Source of the DNA: Crocinitomicaceae bacterium
GTDB lineage: Bacteria; Bacteroidota; Bacteroidia; Flavobacteriales_D; Crocinitomicaceae
Direction: 5' to 3'
Length of the DNA: 40,481 bases
Assembly: GCA_021740085.1 (NCBI GenBank)
Contig: JAIPAL010000015.1
Span: 1 to 40,481 of the forward strand
Position 1 is the stretch's first letter; the number at the start of each line of letters is the position of its first letter. The translations under genes were made by a program, and so were the position numbers. The notes beneath the pieces were generated by a model. That model was not told where the DNA came from. It saw only the letters and a list, made by a program, of their open reading frames with translations, and ran no database searches. Positions 1-7,485 of the stretch are shown here, piece by piece.

Positions 1-53
1 ATAAAAATATAAGCAGCGATATGTTTTTCATTTTACACTTTATTTTAGATCTG

Positions 54-130
54 AAAAAACGTTTTGCAAACAGGCGCTTGGCGGCTTACACATGAGAACG
101 TTTGCCGCTTGCGCTTGTTTGTTGTTATGT
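54..130 (-). other. attC-like palindromic recombination site A
   Basis: Read on the minus strand this begins ACATAAC, 10 bp after the stop codon of the lipoprotein gene, and ends GCAAAACGTT. The two arms pair as CAAACAAGCGCAAGCGGC against CAAACAGGCGCTTGGCGGC, with one unpaired base, as in folded integron attC sites. It has almost the same length as site B and shares its end motifs, although the inner stems differ in sequence. That combination (conserved ends, variable paired arms) is characteristic of attC sites. The call is by pattern only; no covariance model was run. Confidence 0.55.
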
Positions 131-140
131 ATATTAATTC

Positions 141-599
141 CTACCATATAAGCTGATATAATTTACATTCTCCAGCATTAATTGTCATAGTTTGGCTCCA
201 ATTGCGGATTTCAACGTTCGCACCATCTAAAGCCTTAGCTGTAATGGAAACCGTTTTGCTCTTAGTTCCTTCCATTATTATCCAATTACCTATAGTTGTT
301 GAGTAATTACATTCAGGCGCGTTTGACCATAAAATGAAATTTGGATAGAAATTCTGAATAACCTCATTATCTACATAAATGGAAACTGATGCGATGTTAT
401 TGGCAAGCAAACTATCACGCGTGGTTGTGTCAAACCAATTAGTTAAATTTCCATGGTAACGGCAACTACCGTTGTCAACATTGGCTTCAACATTATAGTT
501 GTCAGACGAAGGGTCGGTACATCCATGGATATTTTTTTTACACGAAAAATTGATCATTGATAAAATGACAATTAATAAAAAGGCTTTAATTTGTTTCAT
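141..599 (-). CDS. Putative lipoprotein with GCTDP-type motif (integron-cassette-like gene)
   Basis: This is a 152-aa protein of unknown function. The chosen start is the internal ATG at 599, because it gives a clean lipoprotein signal peptide: Lys at residue 2, a hydrophobic stretch, then lipobox NFSC with Cys20. The longer frame from 668 would run through the palindromic site at 619-694. Just after the lipobox comes GCTDPSSDNYNVEANVDNGS, a short Asp/Asn-rich motif often seen in secreted proteins of marine Bacteroidota. The rest is predicted to be beta-rich with no recognised domain. The gene stands alone between two attC-like sites, with the start about 20 bp from one and the stop 10 bp from the other. 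This fits a single-gene cassette. Probably anchored in the cell envelope; no function is proposed. Confidence 0.7.
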   Translation of the reverse strand: MKQIKAFLLIVILSMINFSCKKNIHGCTDPSSDNYNVEANVDNGSCRYHGNLTNWFDTTTRDSLLANNIASVSIYVDNEVIQNFYPNFILWSNAPECNYSTTIGNWIIMEGTKSKTVSITAKALDGANVEIRNWSQTMTINAGECKLYQLIW

Positions 600-617
600 A
601 TTCTCTTTAATAATTAC

Positions 618-695
618 ACATAACGTTTTGCGTATTGGCGATGTTGCCTTGTGTTGCGCCTGCGGCAAGGCAATATTGCTTAAACGCTGTTATGG
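618..695 (-). other. attC-like palindromic recombination site B
   Basis: On the minus strand it begins CCATAAC, 6 bp after the peptidase stop codon, and ends GCAAAACGTTATGTG, 19 bp before the lipoprotein start. The inner arms TTGCCTTG and CAAGGCAA pair, and the outer CATAAC and GTTATG pair. The ACG/TTATG end resembles the G/TT cleavage point of integron attC R' boxes. Same size and same terminal motifs as site A. Confidence 0.6.
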
Positions 696-700
696 GTATA

Positions 701-1753
701 CTAATCTAAATTTAATACATCTTTATTTACCAAAATACTTACTGTCTTGTATTTGACATAATCTTCCGACAAATACATATAACCTCCGCACATATTTTCA
801 GTACCCCACGAATTTTTTGTAATGTAATAGTTTTTTCCATCAATTCCTTTTGCAATTCCAATTATATGCATGACATGATCAACTGTAGTGGAACCTGATT
901 CGAATAGATCTTGTCTGCTAGACACATCGGTATTTTTATTTAGGGTAAGTGTAGCTTTTCCATTTTTAAAATCAAATCCTTGTTCACTTACATCTCCATT
1001 GAAAATCACTGAGTATCCATTCATAATGGCATTATTAATTATGGACATAAACTTTGTCAATTCCACATTATAATATAAATCTAGCGACCAATTGAATCTA
1101 GATTCCAGGCAAAAAAAATGATTGTAGGGGTGGTGGTTATATGAGGTGATTTGAATGTAATTGTCTGCCTCTAATCCTAAAAAAATCTTTGTAAAAGTTA
1201 AGGGTGTATAGGTTATATTATCATATTCAAATTCTAATGGTGGAATACCAAAATGAATATTGAGTAAAGTTTCAAAATCCGTTAACCAGTTATTTGATAT
1301 TATTTCTTCTTCATTTTTTCTATAATTCTTAATAAAAGAGTTGGCTGCCGTATCTATTTTAGCTGTATTATAACCAAATATTTTATCCGTCTTTTGTTTG
1401 TAATTTGATTCAGGAACAAGGCCGTTATTTTTCATTACTCTCAAAACATCTTGGGGTTGACCACCGGCAGTAAAATAACTATTCCCTTGAGTTCTAAAAT
1501 AGTTCTTTGCTTTTTCTGGATAGATATTTCTAGCAATATACATTTCAGATAAGTCAATACTTATTTTTTTTGTTCTAAGTATTTCTGTCTCCAAAAATGA
1601 TATTGTCGCAAAGCTCCAACAAGTTCCAGAATATCCCTGATCCTTTACATCAGTGGTCGGAATTATTTTTTTTATTTGATAACCATTTAGTTTTTGGCTA
1701 AAAGTAATTTTAAAGAAGAATATTGAACAAATAATAAAAATTAAATATTTCAT
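701..1753 (-). CDS. Secreted C1-family (papain-like) cysteine peptidase
   Basis: 350 aa, likely exported by the signal peptide at residues 1-19 (cleavage after TFS, before Q20). The papain-fold signature is complete: Gln39 as oxyanion-hole residue and Cys45 in QGYSGTCWSFA, His293 in DHVMHIIG, and Asn314 in KNSWG. The layout (catalytic domain directly after the signal peptide, no long inhibitory propeptide, large insertions between Cys and His) recalls the C1B/bleomycin-hydrolase-like peptidases of Bacteroidota rather than classical cathepsins. Expected to cleave peptides in the periplasm or outside the cell; the substrate is unknown. It lies between attC-like sites B and C as a probable cassette gene, is AT-rich, and has no neighbour within 240 bp upstream. 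Confidence 0.85.
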   Translation of the reverse strand: MKYLIFIICSIFFFKITFSQKLNGYQIKKIIPTTDVKDQGYSGTCWSFATISFLETEILRTKKISIDLSEMYIARNIYPEKAKNYFRTQGNSYFTAGGQPQDVLRVMKNNGLVPESNYKQKTDKIFGYNTAKIDTAANSFIKNYRKNEEEIISNNWLTDFETLLNIHFGIPPLEFEYDNITYTPLTFTKIFLGLEADNYIQITSYNHHPYNHFFCLESRFNWSLDLYYNVELTKFMSIINNAIMNGYSVIFNGDVSEQGFDFKNGKATLTLNKNTDVSSRQDLFESGSTTVDHVMHIIGIAKGIDGKNYYITKNSWGTENMCGGYMYLSEDYVKYKTVSILVNKDVLNLD

Positions 1754-1775
1754 AATTAAGTCTTTTTATATTTAC

Positions 1776-1860
1776 CCATAACTTATATATAACCCCCATT
1801 TTTTGAGGCTTAGCTCGCAAATGGCTTGGCTAACCCTCATTTTAGGAGGATTATCAAATA
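1776..1860 (-). other. Degenerate attC-like palindrome C
   Basis: The core arms TGAGGCTTAGC (1804-1814) and GCTAACCCTCA (1829-1839) pair with one mismatch. The outer parts pair more loosely (ATAACCCCC against GGAGGATTAT). CCATAAC at 1776-1782 repeats the junction motif of site B, and GTTATGGGTAA on the minus strand leads to the peptidase start about 25 bp on. It may mark the upstream boundary of the peptidase cassette. Weaker than sites A and B. The rest of the 240-bp gap (1754-1993) holds nothing else recognisable except the open upstream extension of the next gene. Confidence 0.35.
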
Positions 1861-1993
1861 TAATCATTACTATTTAATTTGACAGCATGTAAACTCACCT
1901 AAAAAAGAAGAGAAAATTAATAAAATAGCTTCTAGCGAAACAACACACCTTGATAATGATTATTTTCGCTTCCTAAATGATCCATTTCTTCGA

Positions 1994-3379
1994 ATGATAC
2001 GAACTGAAGACATTGCCTTTTTTAAATCAATAGTAGGTGACCAACTATCGCTCTTGGATGCTGATTTAAAGCACTACGGCCACGATGAAACAGAAGATTT
2101 ATCGTTTCCACCGCATATTGTTTTAAAGCCTTCCGATCCAAAGCAAATAAGCGCGATTCTCGCCTATTGCCATTTAAATAAAATTCCAGTAACTCCAGCT
2201 GGTGCTAGAACAGGACTAAGTGGTGGTGCACTACCCATTTTCGGTGGTGTGTTGCTTTCGATGGAAAAATTCAATAAAATTTTGCACATTGATGAGGAAA
2301 ATCATCAAGTAATTACCGAGCCAGGCGTGATTACGCAGGTGCTACAAGATGCCGTGAAGGAAAAAGGCTTGTTTTATCCGCCAGATCCTGCCAGTAAAGG
2401 TTCTTGTTCGATAGGTGGAAATATTGCTGAAAATTCCGGCGGACCTAAAGCGGTAAAATACGGCGTAACGAACGAATATGTGCTCAATTTAGAAGTGGTG
2501 CTTCCGACAGGGGAAATCATTTGGACAGGCGCCAACGTGCTAAAAAATGCCACAGGATATAATCTTACCCAGTTAATAGTTGGGTCGGAAGGAACGCTTG
2601 CCGTGGTTACCAAAATTGTACTCAAATTAATTCCTCATCCAACGCATGATTTATTAATGCTCGTTCCATTTTACAATGCAGAAGAAGCTTGTAAAGCGGT
2701 TTCCGCCATCTTTATGGCTGGAATTACACCAAGTGGTTTAGAGTTCATGGAAAGAGATGCATTGATCTGGACGCAAAGATTCATCGGGGAAGTAAGCATT
2801 CCAATAGCCGACAATCATGCTGCACACTTATTGATCGAAGTGGATGGATTTGATCCTGAATTATTGATGATCGATTGTGAGAAAATCATGACTGTTCTGG
2901 AGACATTTGAACACGATGAAATTTTATTTGCAGATTCAGCAGCTCAAAAACAAACCCTTTGGACCTTACGAAGAAAAGCGGGCGAAGCAGTAAAAGCACA
3001 ATCCATTTACAAAGAAGAAGATACGGTAGTGCCGCGATACCAGCTTCCTGAATTGCTGCACCACATCAAGCGAATCGGTAAGAAATATGGTTTTCAATCC
3101 GTTTGTTATGGCCATGCAGGTGATGGAAATTTACATGTCAATATTCTTAAAGGAGACCTAAGTGATGAGTTTTGGGACAAGGAATTAACCATCGCCATTC
3201 GAGAGTTATTCACCGAGGTGGTACGTTTGGGAGGAACAATTTCCGGAGAACATGGAATAGGTCTAGTTCAAAAAAGTTATATGGATATTGCCTTTTCTTC
3301 AGTAAGCATTGACTTAATGCGTTCGATAAAAAAAGTATTTGATCCACATGGAATCTTGAATCCAGGAAAAATATTTTAA
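1994..3379 (+). CDS. glcD: FAD-linked oxidase, glycolate oxidase GlcD / D-lactate dehydrogenase type
   Basis: 461 aa, the usual length for a GlcD-like FAD-binding type-4 oxidase, which oxidises a 2-hydroxy acid such as glycolate or D-lactate to the 2-oxo acid. The FAD domain covers roughly residues 35-215, with PAGARTGLSGG (68-78), CSIGGNIAENSGG (138-150) and GYNLTQLIVGSEGTL (188-202). The FAD-oxidase C-terminal domain follows, with GHAGDGNLH (373-381) and GTISGEHGIG (414-423). No iron-sulphur partner (GlcE/GlcF) is nearby, so the exact substrate cannot be set. The ATG at 1994 is the first conventional start, but the frame is open for another 37 codons upstream, back to the TGA at 1880-1882, without ATG, GTG or TTG. 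It ends 1 bp from the convergent membrane-protein gene. Confidence 0.9.
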   Translation: MIRTEDIAFFKSIVGDQLSLLDADLKHYGHDETEDLSFPPHIVLKPSDPKQISAILAYCHLNKIPVTPAGARTGLSGGALPIFGGVLLSMEKFNKILHIDEENHQVITEPGVITQVLQDAVKEKGLFYPPDPASKGSCSIGGNIAENSGGPKAVKYGVTNEYVLNLEVVLPTGEIIWTGANVLKNATGYNLTQLIVGSEGTLAVVTKIVLKLIPHPTHDLLMLVPFYNAEEACKAVSAIFMAGITPSGLEFMERDALIWTQRFIGEVSIPIADNHAAHLLIEVDGFDPELLMIDCEKIMTVLETFEHDEILFADSAAQKQTLWTLRRKAGEAVKAQSIYKEEDTVVPRYQLPELLHHIKRIGKKYGFQSVCYGHAGDGNLHVNILKGDLSDEFWDKELTIAIRELFTEVVRLGGTISGEHGIGLVQKSYMDIAFSSVSIDLMRSIKKVFDPHGILNPGKIF

Positions 3380-3380
3380 C

Positions 3381-3908
3381 CTATTTCGTTAACCACTTCA
3401 AATTACGGGAATACATAAAGACAAATAATCCAGACAGGATTGTATTCGCAACAATCAGAATCGTTGGGACATTATATGGGGCAACAAATGCGTAAACAGA
3501 CAAAATTGATAGGAAGGAGTAAATGATGTAACAATGAAAACCAAGTTTCATTCTTTTAAACATCATAACCGCTGAAAGTATTCCAGTTGCTGCCACAAAA
3601 GTTGCCAACAGGTTGTACATCAAAAAATTAGCATACATAGCATCGGTAATTCCTTCAATCTTTTGCAATAAGTCTACAAAATACTCCAAATTAGCTTTCT
3701 TCAGCTCAACGATGGATTTTGCCATTTGTACTTTCGATGCGAGAATTTCTTTTTCAGATGGTTTACCCATTAAAAGCCCGGTGATACCTCCTAAAATTGC
3801 TAAACCTGTGTTTACTAAAGTTAAAATTCCTAAAACACGTAAAAATTTTGGCATTTTATCTTGGATGATTGGCTCATCAAAATTTACATTTTTGTCTACT
3901 TCGTTCAT
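3381..3908 (-). CDS. Small multi-pass membrane protein of unknown function
   Basis: 175 aa. A soluble N-terminus of about 22 residues is followed by a hydrophobic helix near 24-46, a charged, probably helical loop (about 50-90), and three more hydrophobic helices near 95-115, 120-142 and 147-168. No family is recognised and no catalytic motif is visible. Its ATG overlaps the hutH stop in an ATGA junction (3905-3908), so it is very likely co-translated as the last gene of the fabG-hemB-hutH operon. A link to histidine breakdown or transport is possible from context only. Confidence 0.75.
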   Translation of the reverse strand: MNEVDKNVNFDEPIIQDKMPKFLRVLGILTLVNTGLAILGGITGLLMGKPSEKEILASKVQMAKSIVELKKANLEYFVDLLQKIEGITDAMYANFLMYNLLATFVAATGILSAVMMFKRMKLGFHCYIIYSFLSILSVYAFVAPYNVPTILIVANTILSGLFVFMYSRNLKWLTK

Positions 3909-5395
3909 ATTTTCATTTTATTAATTACAAAATCTCTAGCTAATTGCATATCAGGATAACTTGTTCTATCCAACTCTAATTTCGCTACATCCACACGAAA
4001 ATCAGCCATTAAAAGCTCCAAAGAAATCGACGTTTTCAATGGTTTTCTAAATTCCATGGCTTGTGTAGCATTTATCAATTCTATCCCCATTATGGAATAG
4101 CAATTCTCTATGATTCGGAATAATTTAGTAGCTGCGTTGGCTCCCATGCTCACGTGATCCTCTTGGCCATTACTTGAATCTATAGTATCTACCGAAGCAG
4201 GAGTGCACAATTGCTTATTTTGGCTAACAATGGAGGCACACGTATAATGAACGATCATCAATCCTGAGTTCAAGCCAGGATTAGCGATAAGAAAGGCCGG
4301 AAGCCCCCTATTTCCTGATATCAATTTATACGTCCTACGTTCAGAAATACTTCCTAATTCCGAAAGCGCAATTGCTAAATAGTCCAAAATCAAGGCTAAA
4401 GGTTGTCCATGAAAATTTCCTGCACTCACAATTTCGTCTGTTTCATGCAACACCATTGGATTATCAGTTACGGCATTTATTTCGCGTTCTACAATACTTG
4501 AACAATGATCAATCGTGTCCTTTGTTGCGCCATGTACTTGTGGGATACATCGAAATGAATAAGGGTCTTGAACGTGTATTTTCGGCTGATTTATAAGTTG
4601 GCTTCCTGCTAAAAGCTCCCTAACAACTTTCGCCGTTTCTATTTGACCAAGCTGGTGTCTTAAAGCATGCACACCCGGATTAAAAGGATCTATTTTCGCA
4701 TCAAATCCCTCAAGGGAAAGTGCAGCAATATGATTCCATTTATTCCATAAATCATAACTTTTATGAATGGCATAAGTAGCGTAGGCAGACATGAATTGCG
4801 TCCCATTTAAAAGCGCTAATCCTTCTTTTGGATGCAGCGTAATAGGCGCTAAATTAAATTTCTTGTTGATCGCTTCGCCGGAATAACGGGTGTTTTCAAA
4901 TTCAACTTCCCCCTCACCTATTAACGGCAATGATAGATGGGCCAAAGGCGCTAAATCACCCGAAGCACCAAGACTTCCTTGCTGGTAAATAACAGGATAG
5001 ATACCCTTGTTGTAAAAAAACAGTAAGCGTTGAATGGTTTCCACTTGCACCCCTGAATATCCTTGCGACAAGCCCATCACTTTCAATAAAAGCATCCTCC
5101 GGACAATTTCTTTAGGCACTTCTTCCCCCATACCACAGGCATGAGAAACAAGCAAATTTCGTTGTAAGGTAAGAAGATCGCTTTTTGAAATCATCGTATC
5201 ACACAAGGAACCAAATCCCGTATTGATTCCATAAAATATAGCCGCTGAATCTTCTATCTTTTCAGCTAAATAATCGTGGCATTGTTGAACGCCTAGCATT
5301 GCCTTATCAGACAAATAAACCGAACAATTAGATGCTAGAATTTCTTCGAATAATTTTAAACCTATCCATTGTTTATCAATATAATAGCTTGTCAT
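3905..5395 (-). CDS. hutH: Histidine ammonia-lyase (aromatic amino acid lyase family)
   Basis: 496 aa from the ATG at 5395. A longer frame from 5428 would overlap hemB by 23 bp, so the shorter start, 10 bp after the hemB stop, is preferred. The enzyme removes ammonia from L-histidine to give urocanate, using the MIO cofactor made from Ala144-Ser145-Gly146 in GSLGASGDLAPLAHL. YGINTGFG (55-62) carries the catalytic tyrosine. The selectivity loop reads NLLVSHACG, and the Ser-His pair (84-85) favours histidine over tyrosine or phenylalanine. Length and motifs fit bacterial HutH. No hutU, hutI or hutG is in view, and the neighbours are a fatty-acid reductase and a haem gene, so the pathway role is uncertain; a lyase for another aromatic amino acid is the main alternative. 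Confidence 0.85.
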   Translation of the reverse strand: MTSYYIDKQWIGLKLFEEILASNCSVYLSDKAMLGVQQCHDYLAEKIEDSAAIFYGINTGFGSLCDTMISKSDLLTLQRNLLVSHACGMGEEVPKEIVRRMLLLKVMGLSQGYSGVQVETIQRLLFFYNKGIYPVIYQQGSLGASGDLAPLAHLSLPLIGEGEVEFENTRYSGEAINKKFNLAPITLHPKEGLALLNGTQFMSAYATYAIHKSYDLWNKWNHIAALSLEGFDAKIDPFNPGVHALRHQLGQIETAKVVRELLAGSQLINQPKIHVQDPYSFRCIPQVHGATKDTIDHCSSIVEREINAVTDNPMVLHETDEIVSAGNFHGQPLALILDYLAIALSELGSISERRTYKLISGNRGLPAFLIANPGLNSGLMIVHYTCASIVSQNKQLCTPASVDTIDSSNGQEDHVSMGANAATKLFRIIENCYSIMGIELINATQAMEFRKPLKTSISLELLMADFRVDVAKLELDRTSYPDMQLARDFVINKMKI

Positions 5396-5405
5396 ATATA
5401 AATAA

Positions 5406-6377
5406 TTACTTTCTATTAAATTGCGCAAAATCCTTTGCGAAATAAGTCAAAATTCCATCTGCCCCAGCCCGTCGAATACTAAGTAATATTTCCGACACAG
5501 CCAACTCATAATTTAACCAGCCTTTTTGAGCTGCTGCAATTACCATGGCACATTCGCCACTTACATTATACGCGGTAATTGGAAGCGGAAAGTTTTCTTT
5601 CATCACATGAATAATATCTAAATAACTCAATGCCGGTTTAACCATCAACATATCGGCTCCTTCATCCATATCTAGCTGCCCTTCAATTAACGCTTCCCTT
5701 TTATTGGCAGGATTCATTTGGTAGGATTTTTTGTCGCCTGATTTAGGCGCTGAGTTGAGCGCATCTCTAAAAGGTCCGTAAAAAGCACTAGCATATTTTG
5801 CTGTATAAGACATAATACTGGTGTCCGTATACCCAGCTAAATCGAGCGCTTCCCTAATATAAGCAACACGACCGTCCATCATATCCGATGGACCAATGAT
5901 ATCCACACCAGCTTGCGCTTGCGCGACAGCCATTCTAGCTAAGATTGGCAAACTAATGTCATTTATTATTTTTCCATCCTCCACGTATCCATCGTGCCCA
6001 TCGGAAGAATAAGGATCCATGGCGACATCACTCATGATAACAATTTCAGGAAATCTTTCTTTTAGTTCGCGAATTGCGTGGAGGTAAAAATTTTCCTCCG
6101 CATAACTGTACGAAGCAATTTTATCTTTCAGGGAATCATCAACAGCTGGAAAAATATCATAGGAAAAGATTCCTAAGTTCATACATTCTTCAATTTCAGG
6201 AATCAACCTATCCAAGGACCAGCGATAATTAGTTGGAAGCGAAGCTATTTCCTCCTTTATATTTTTTCCATCCTTTAAAAAAATTGGATAAATTAGATGT
6301 TGCACACCCAAATTAGTTTCTTCAAGCATATTTCGAATGGCTTGCGACTTTCTATTTCTCCGAGGTCTTATATTCAT
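5406..6377 (-). CDS. hemB: Delta-aminolevulinic acid dehydratase (porphobilinogen synthase)
   Basis: 323 aa from the ATG at 6377, 8 bp after the fabG stop. The alternative start at 6407 overlaps fabG and adds ten residues not typical of the family. It condenses two 5-aminolevulinate molecules to porphobilinogen in tetrapyrrole synthesis, in the cytoplasm. The Schiff-base lysines are K194 (YTAKYASAFYGPFRDA) and K247 (LMVKPALSYLDII). At 117-130, DVAMDPYSSDGHDG replaces the Cys-rich zinc site of animal-type enzymes with aspartates, which marks a magnesium-type HemB. Second gene of the minus-strand operon led by fabG. Function is certain from these motifs. Confidence 0.96.
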   Translation of the reverse strand: MNIRPRRNRKSQAIRNMLEETNLGVQHLIYPIFLKDGKNIKEEIASLPTNYRWSLDRLIPEIEECMNLGIFSYDIFPAVDDSLKDKIASYSYAEENFYLHAIRELKERFPEIVIMSDVAMDPYSSDGHDGYVEDGKIINDISLPILARMAVAQAQAGVDIIGPSDMMDGRVAYIREALDLAGYTDTSIMSYTAKYASAFYGPFRDALNSAPKSGDKKSYQMNPANKREALIEGQLDMDEGADMLMVKPALSYLDIIHVMKENFPLPITAYNVSGECAMVIAAAQKGWLNYELAVSEILLSIRRAGADGILTYFAKDFAQFNRK

Positions 6378-6385
6378 AGTTTCTA

Positions 6386-7132
6386 TTACATTAACATACC
6401 ACCGCAAACGTGAATGGTTTGACCAGTGATGTAAGCAGACATATCTGAGGCAAGGAATACTGTAGCATTTGCGACATCAATGGGCTGTCCACCTCTTTTC
6501 AAAGGAATACCTTTACGCCAACCTTCCACCACTGCTTGATCCAATACCTCCGTCATTTCCGTTTCAATAAATCCAGGTGCAATGGCATTACATCGTATGT
6601 TTCTCGAACCTAATTCTGCAGCAATTGATTTAGTAAAACCAATTAATCCAGCTTTAGAAGCCGCATAATTTGATTGACCAGCATTTCCCTTTACCCCAAC
6701 AACAGAGGTCATATTGATAATCGAACCTTTACGTGCTCTCAACATCGGTTGTTGAACAGCTTTCGTTAAATTAAAAGCGGATTTAAGATTGGTATTTATC
6801 ACTTCGTCCCATTGCTCTTCAGACATTCGCATTAATAGCGTATCACGTGTAATACCAGCGTTATTAACGAGAACATCAATTGTTCCAAATTCAGCGACTA
6901 TATCCTCCACTAATTTCTGTGCTTCATTGAAATTGGAAGCATCAGAACGAAATCCTTTCGCAGTAACTCCTGAAGCGCTTAATTCCGCGGCCAAAGCATT
7001 TGCCTTTTCTTCGGATGATAAATAAGTAAAAATAACCGTTGCACCTTGATTCGCACATTCTTGTGCAATCGCCTTACCAATTCCCCTTGAAGCGCCAGTA
7101 ATTAGTACAATTTTGTTTTCTAATAGTTTCAT
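6386..7132 (-). CDS. fabG: 3-oxoacyl-[acyl-carrier-protein] reductase
   Basis: 248 aa, the exact family length. It reduces 3-oxoacyl-ACP with NADPH in fatty acid elongation. It is a short-chain dehydrogenase with the Rossmann motif TGASRGIG (12-19), NNAG (90-93), and catalytic Ser143, Tyr156 and Lys160 (NYAASKAG). The C-terminus ITGQTIHVCGGMLM is typical of FabG. First gene of the operon; a TATCTTTA sequence about 30 bp upstream on the minus strand is a possible -7 element. The downstream hemB starts 8 bp after its stop. Other SDRs share the fold, but the combined motifs make FabG very likely. Confidence 0.93.
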   Translation of the reverse strand: MKLLENKIVLITGASRGIGKAIAQECANQGATVIFTYLSSEEKANALAAELSASGVTAKGFRSDASNFNEAQKLVEDIVAEFGTIDVLVNNAGITRDTLLMRMSEEQWDEVINTNLKSAFNLTKAVQQPMLRARKGSIINMTSVVGVKGNAGQSNYAASKAGLIGFTKSIAAELGSRNIRCNAIAPGFIETEMTEVLDQAVVEGWRKGIPLKRGGQPIDVANATVFLASDMSAYITGQTIHVCGGMLM

Positions 7133-7276
7133 AATATTAATTTACGGCGTAAAGATAAGGATAATGTTTTTTAGTGAAAGGAATTCGTTATTTACAGGGT
7201 TAATAATATTTTAATGTGCTTTACTTATCCATTTTTTAAAAATAGAATAATGTTTACTATGGCTGATAACCCTGAA

Positions 7277-7429
7277 ATACCACAAGAATATTATATACCC
7301 CCTGAGGGGTTAACTATATTTAACGCTGGATGCAATCCAGCGAAAAAACATGAACTAGTTTGCTTTTTGGTATGTATTTTTAGTTAAAATCATGACAAAA
7401 AGATTTTGTGGTGAGAAAGCGACCAGTCA
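7277..7429 (+). repeat. Dispersed intergenic repeat, copy 1
   Basis: A block almost identical to 9792-9946 and in the same orientation. It is bounded by short inverted ends ACCACAA (7279-7285) and TTGTGGT (7406-7412). Inside are two hairpins: CCCC-CTGA-GGGG, and CGCTGGAT-gca-ATCCAGCG. Next come a shared TTTTTAGTTAAAATCATGAC stretch and AAAGCGAYCAGTSAG just past the right end. It is non-coding. It could be a MITE-like or REP-type element. It fills most of the 353-bp gap between fabG and the YiiX gene; the remainder holds their promoters. Confidence 0.8.
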
Positions 7430-7472
7430 GATTGGTTTTATAGATTCCAGCACAACAATATAAAATAATCCC

Positions 7473-7480
7473 TATTTTTG
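7473..7480 (+). promoter_or_regulatory. Bacteroidota -7 element of the YiiX-cysC unit
   Basis: TATTTTTG matches the TAnnTTTG consensus and ends only 5 bp before the ATG at 7486. Transcription would therefore start at or beside the start codon. No good -33 TTG was found at the usual spacing. Confidence 0.5.
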
Positions 7481-7485
7481 AACAA

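Noticed and set aside
499..756. Plus-strand 85-aa ORF
   Set aside because: It runs through the palindrome at 618-695 and the start of the lipoprotein gene; its translation has no protein-like features.
1879..1884. Sigma-70 type -35 box TTGACA upstream of glcD
   Set aside because: Bacteroidota use a different consensus, and no matching -7 or -10 box lies at the proper distance.
3613..3924. Plus-strand 103-aa ORF
   Set aside because: Antisense to the small membrane-protein gene; that gene has the operon junction with hutH and sensible membrane helices.
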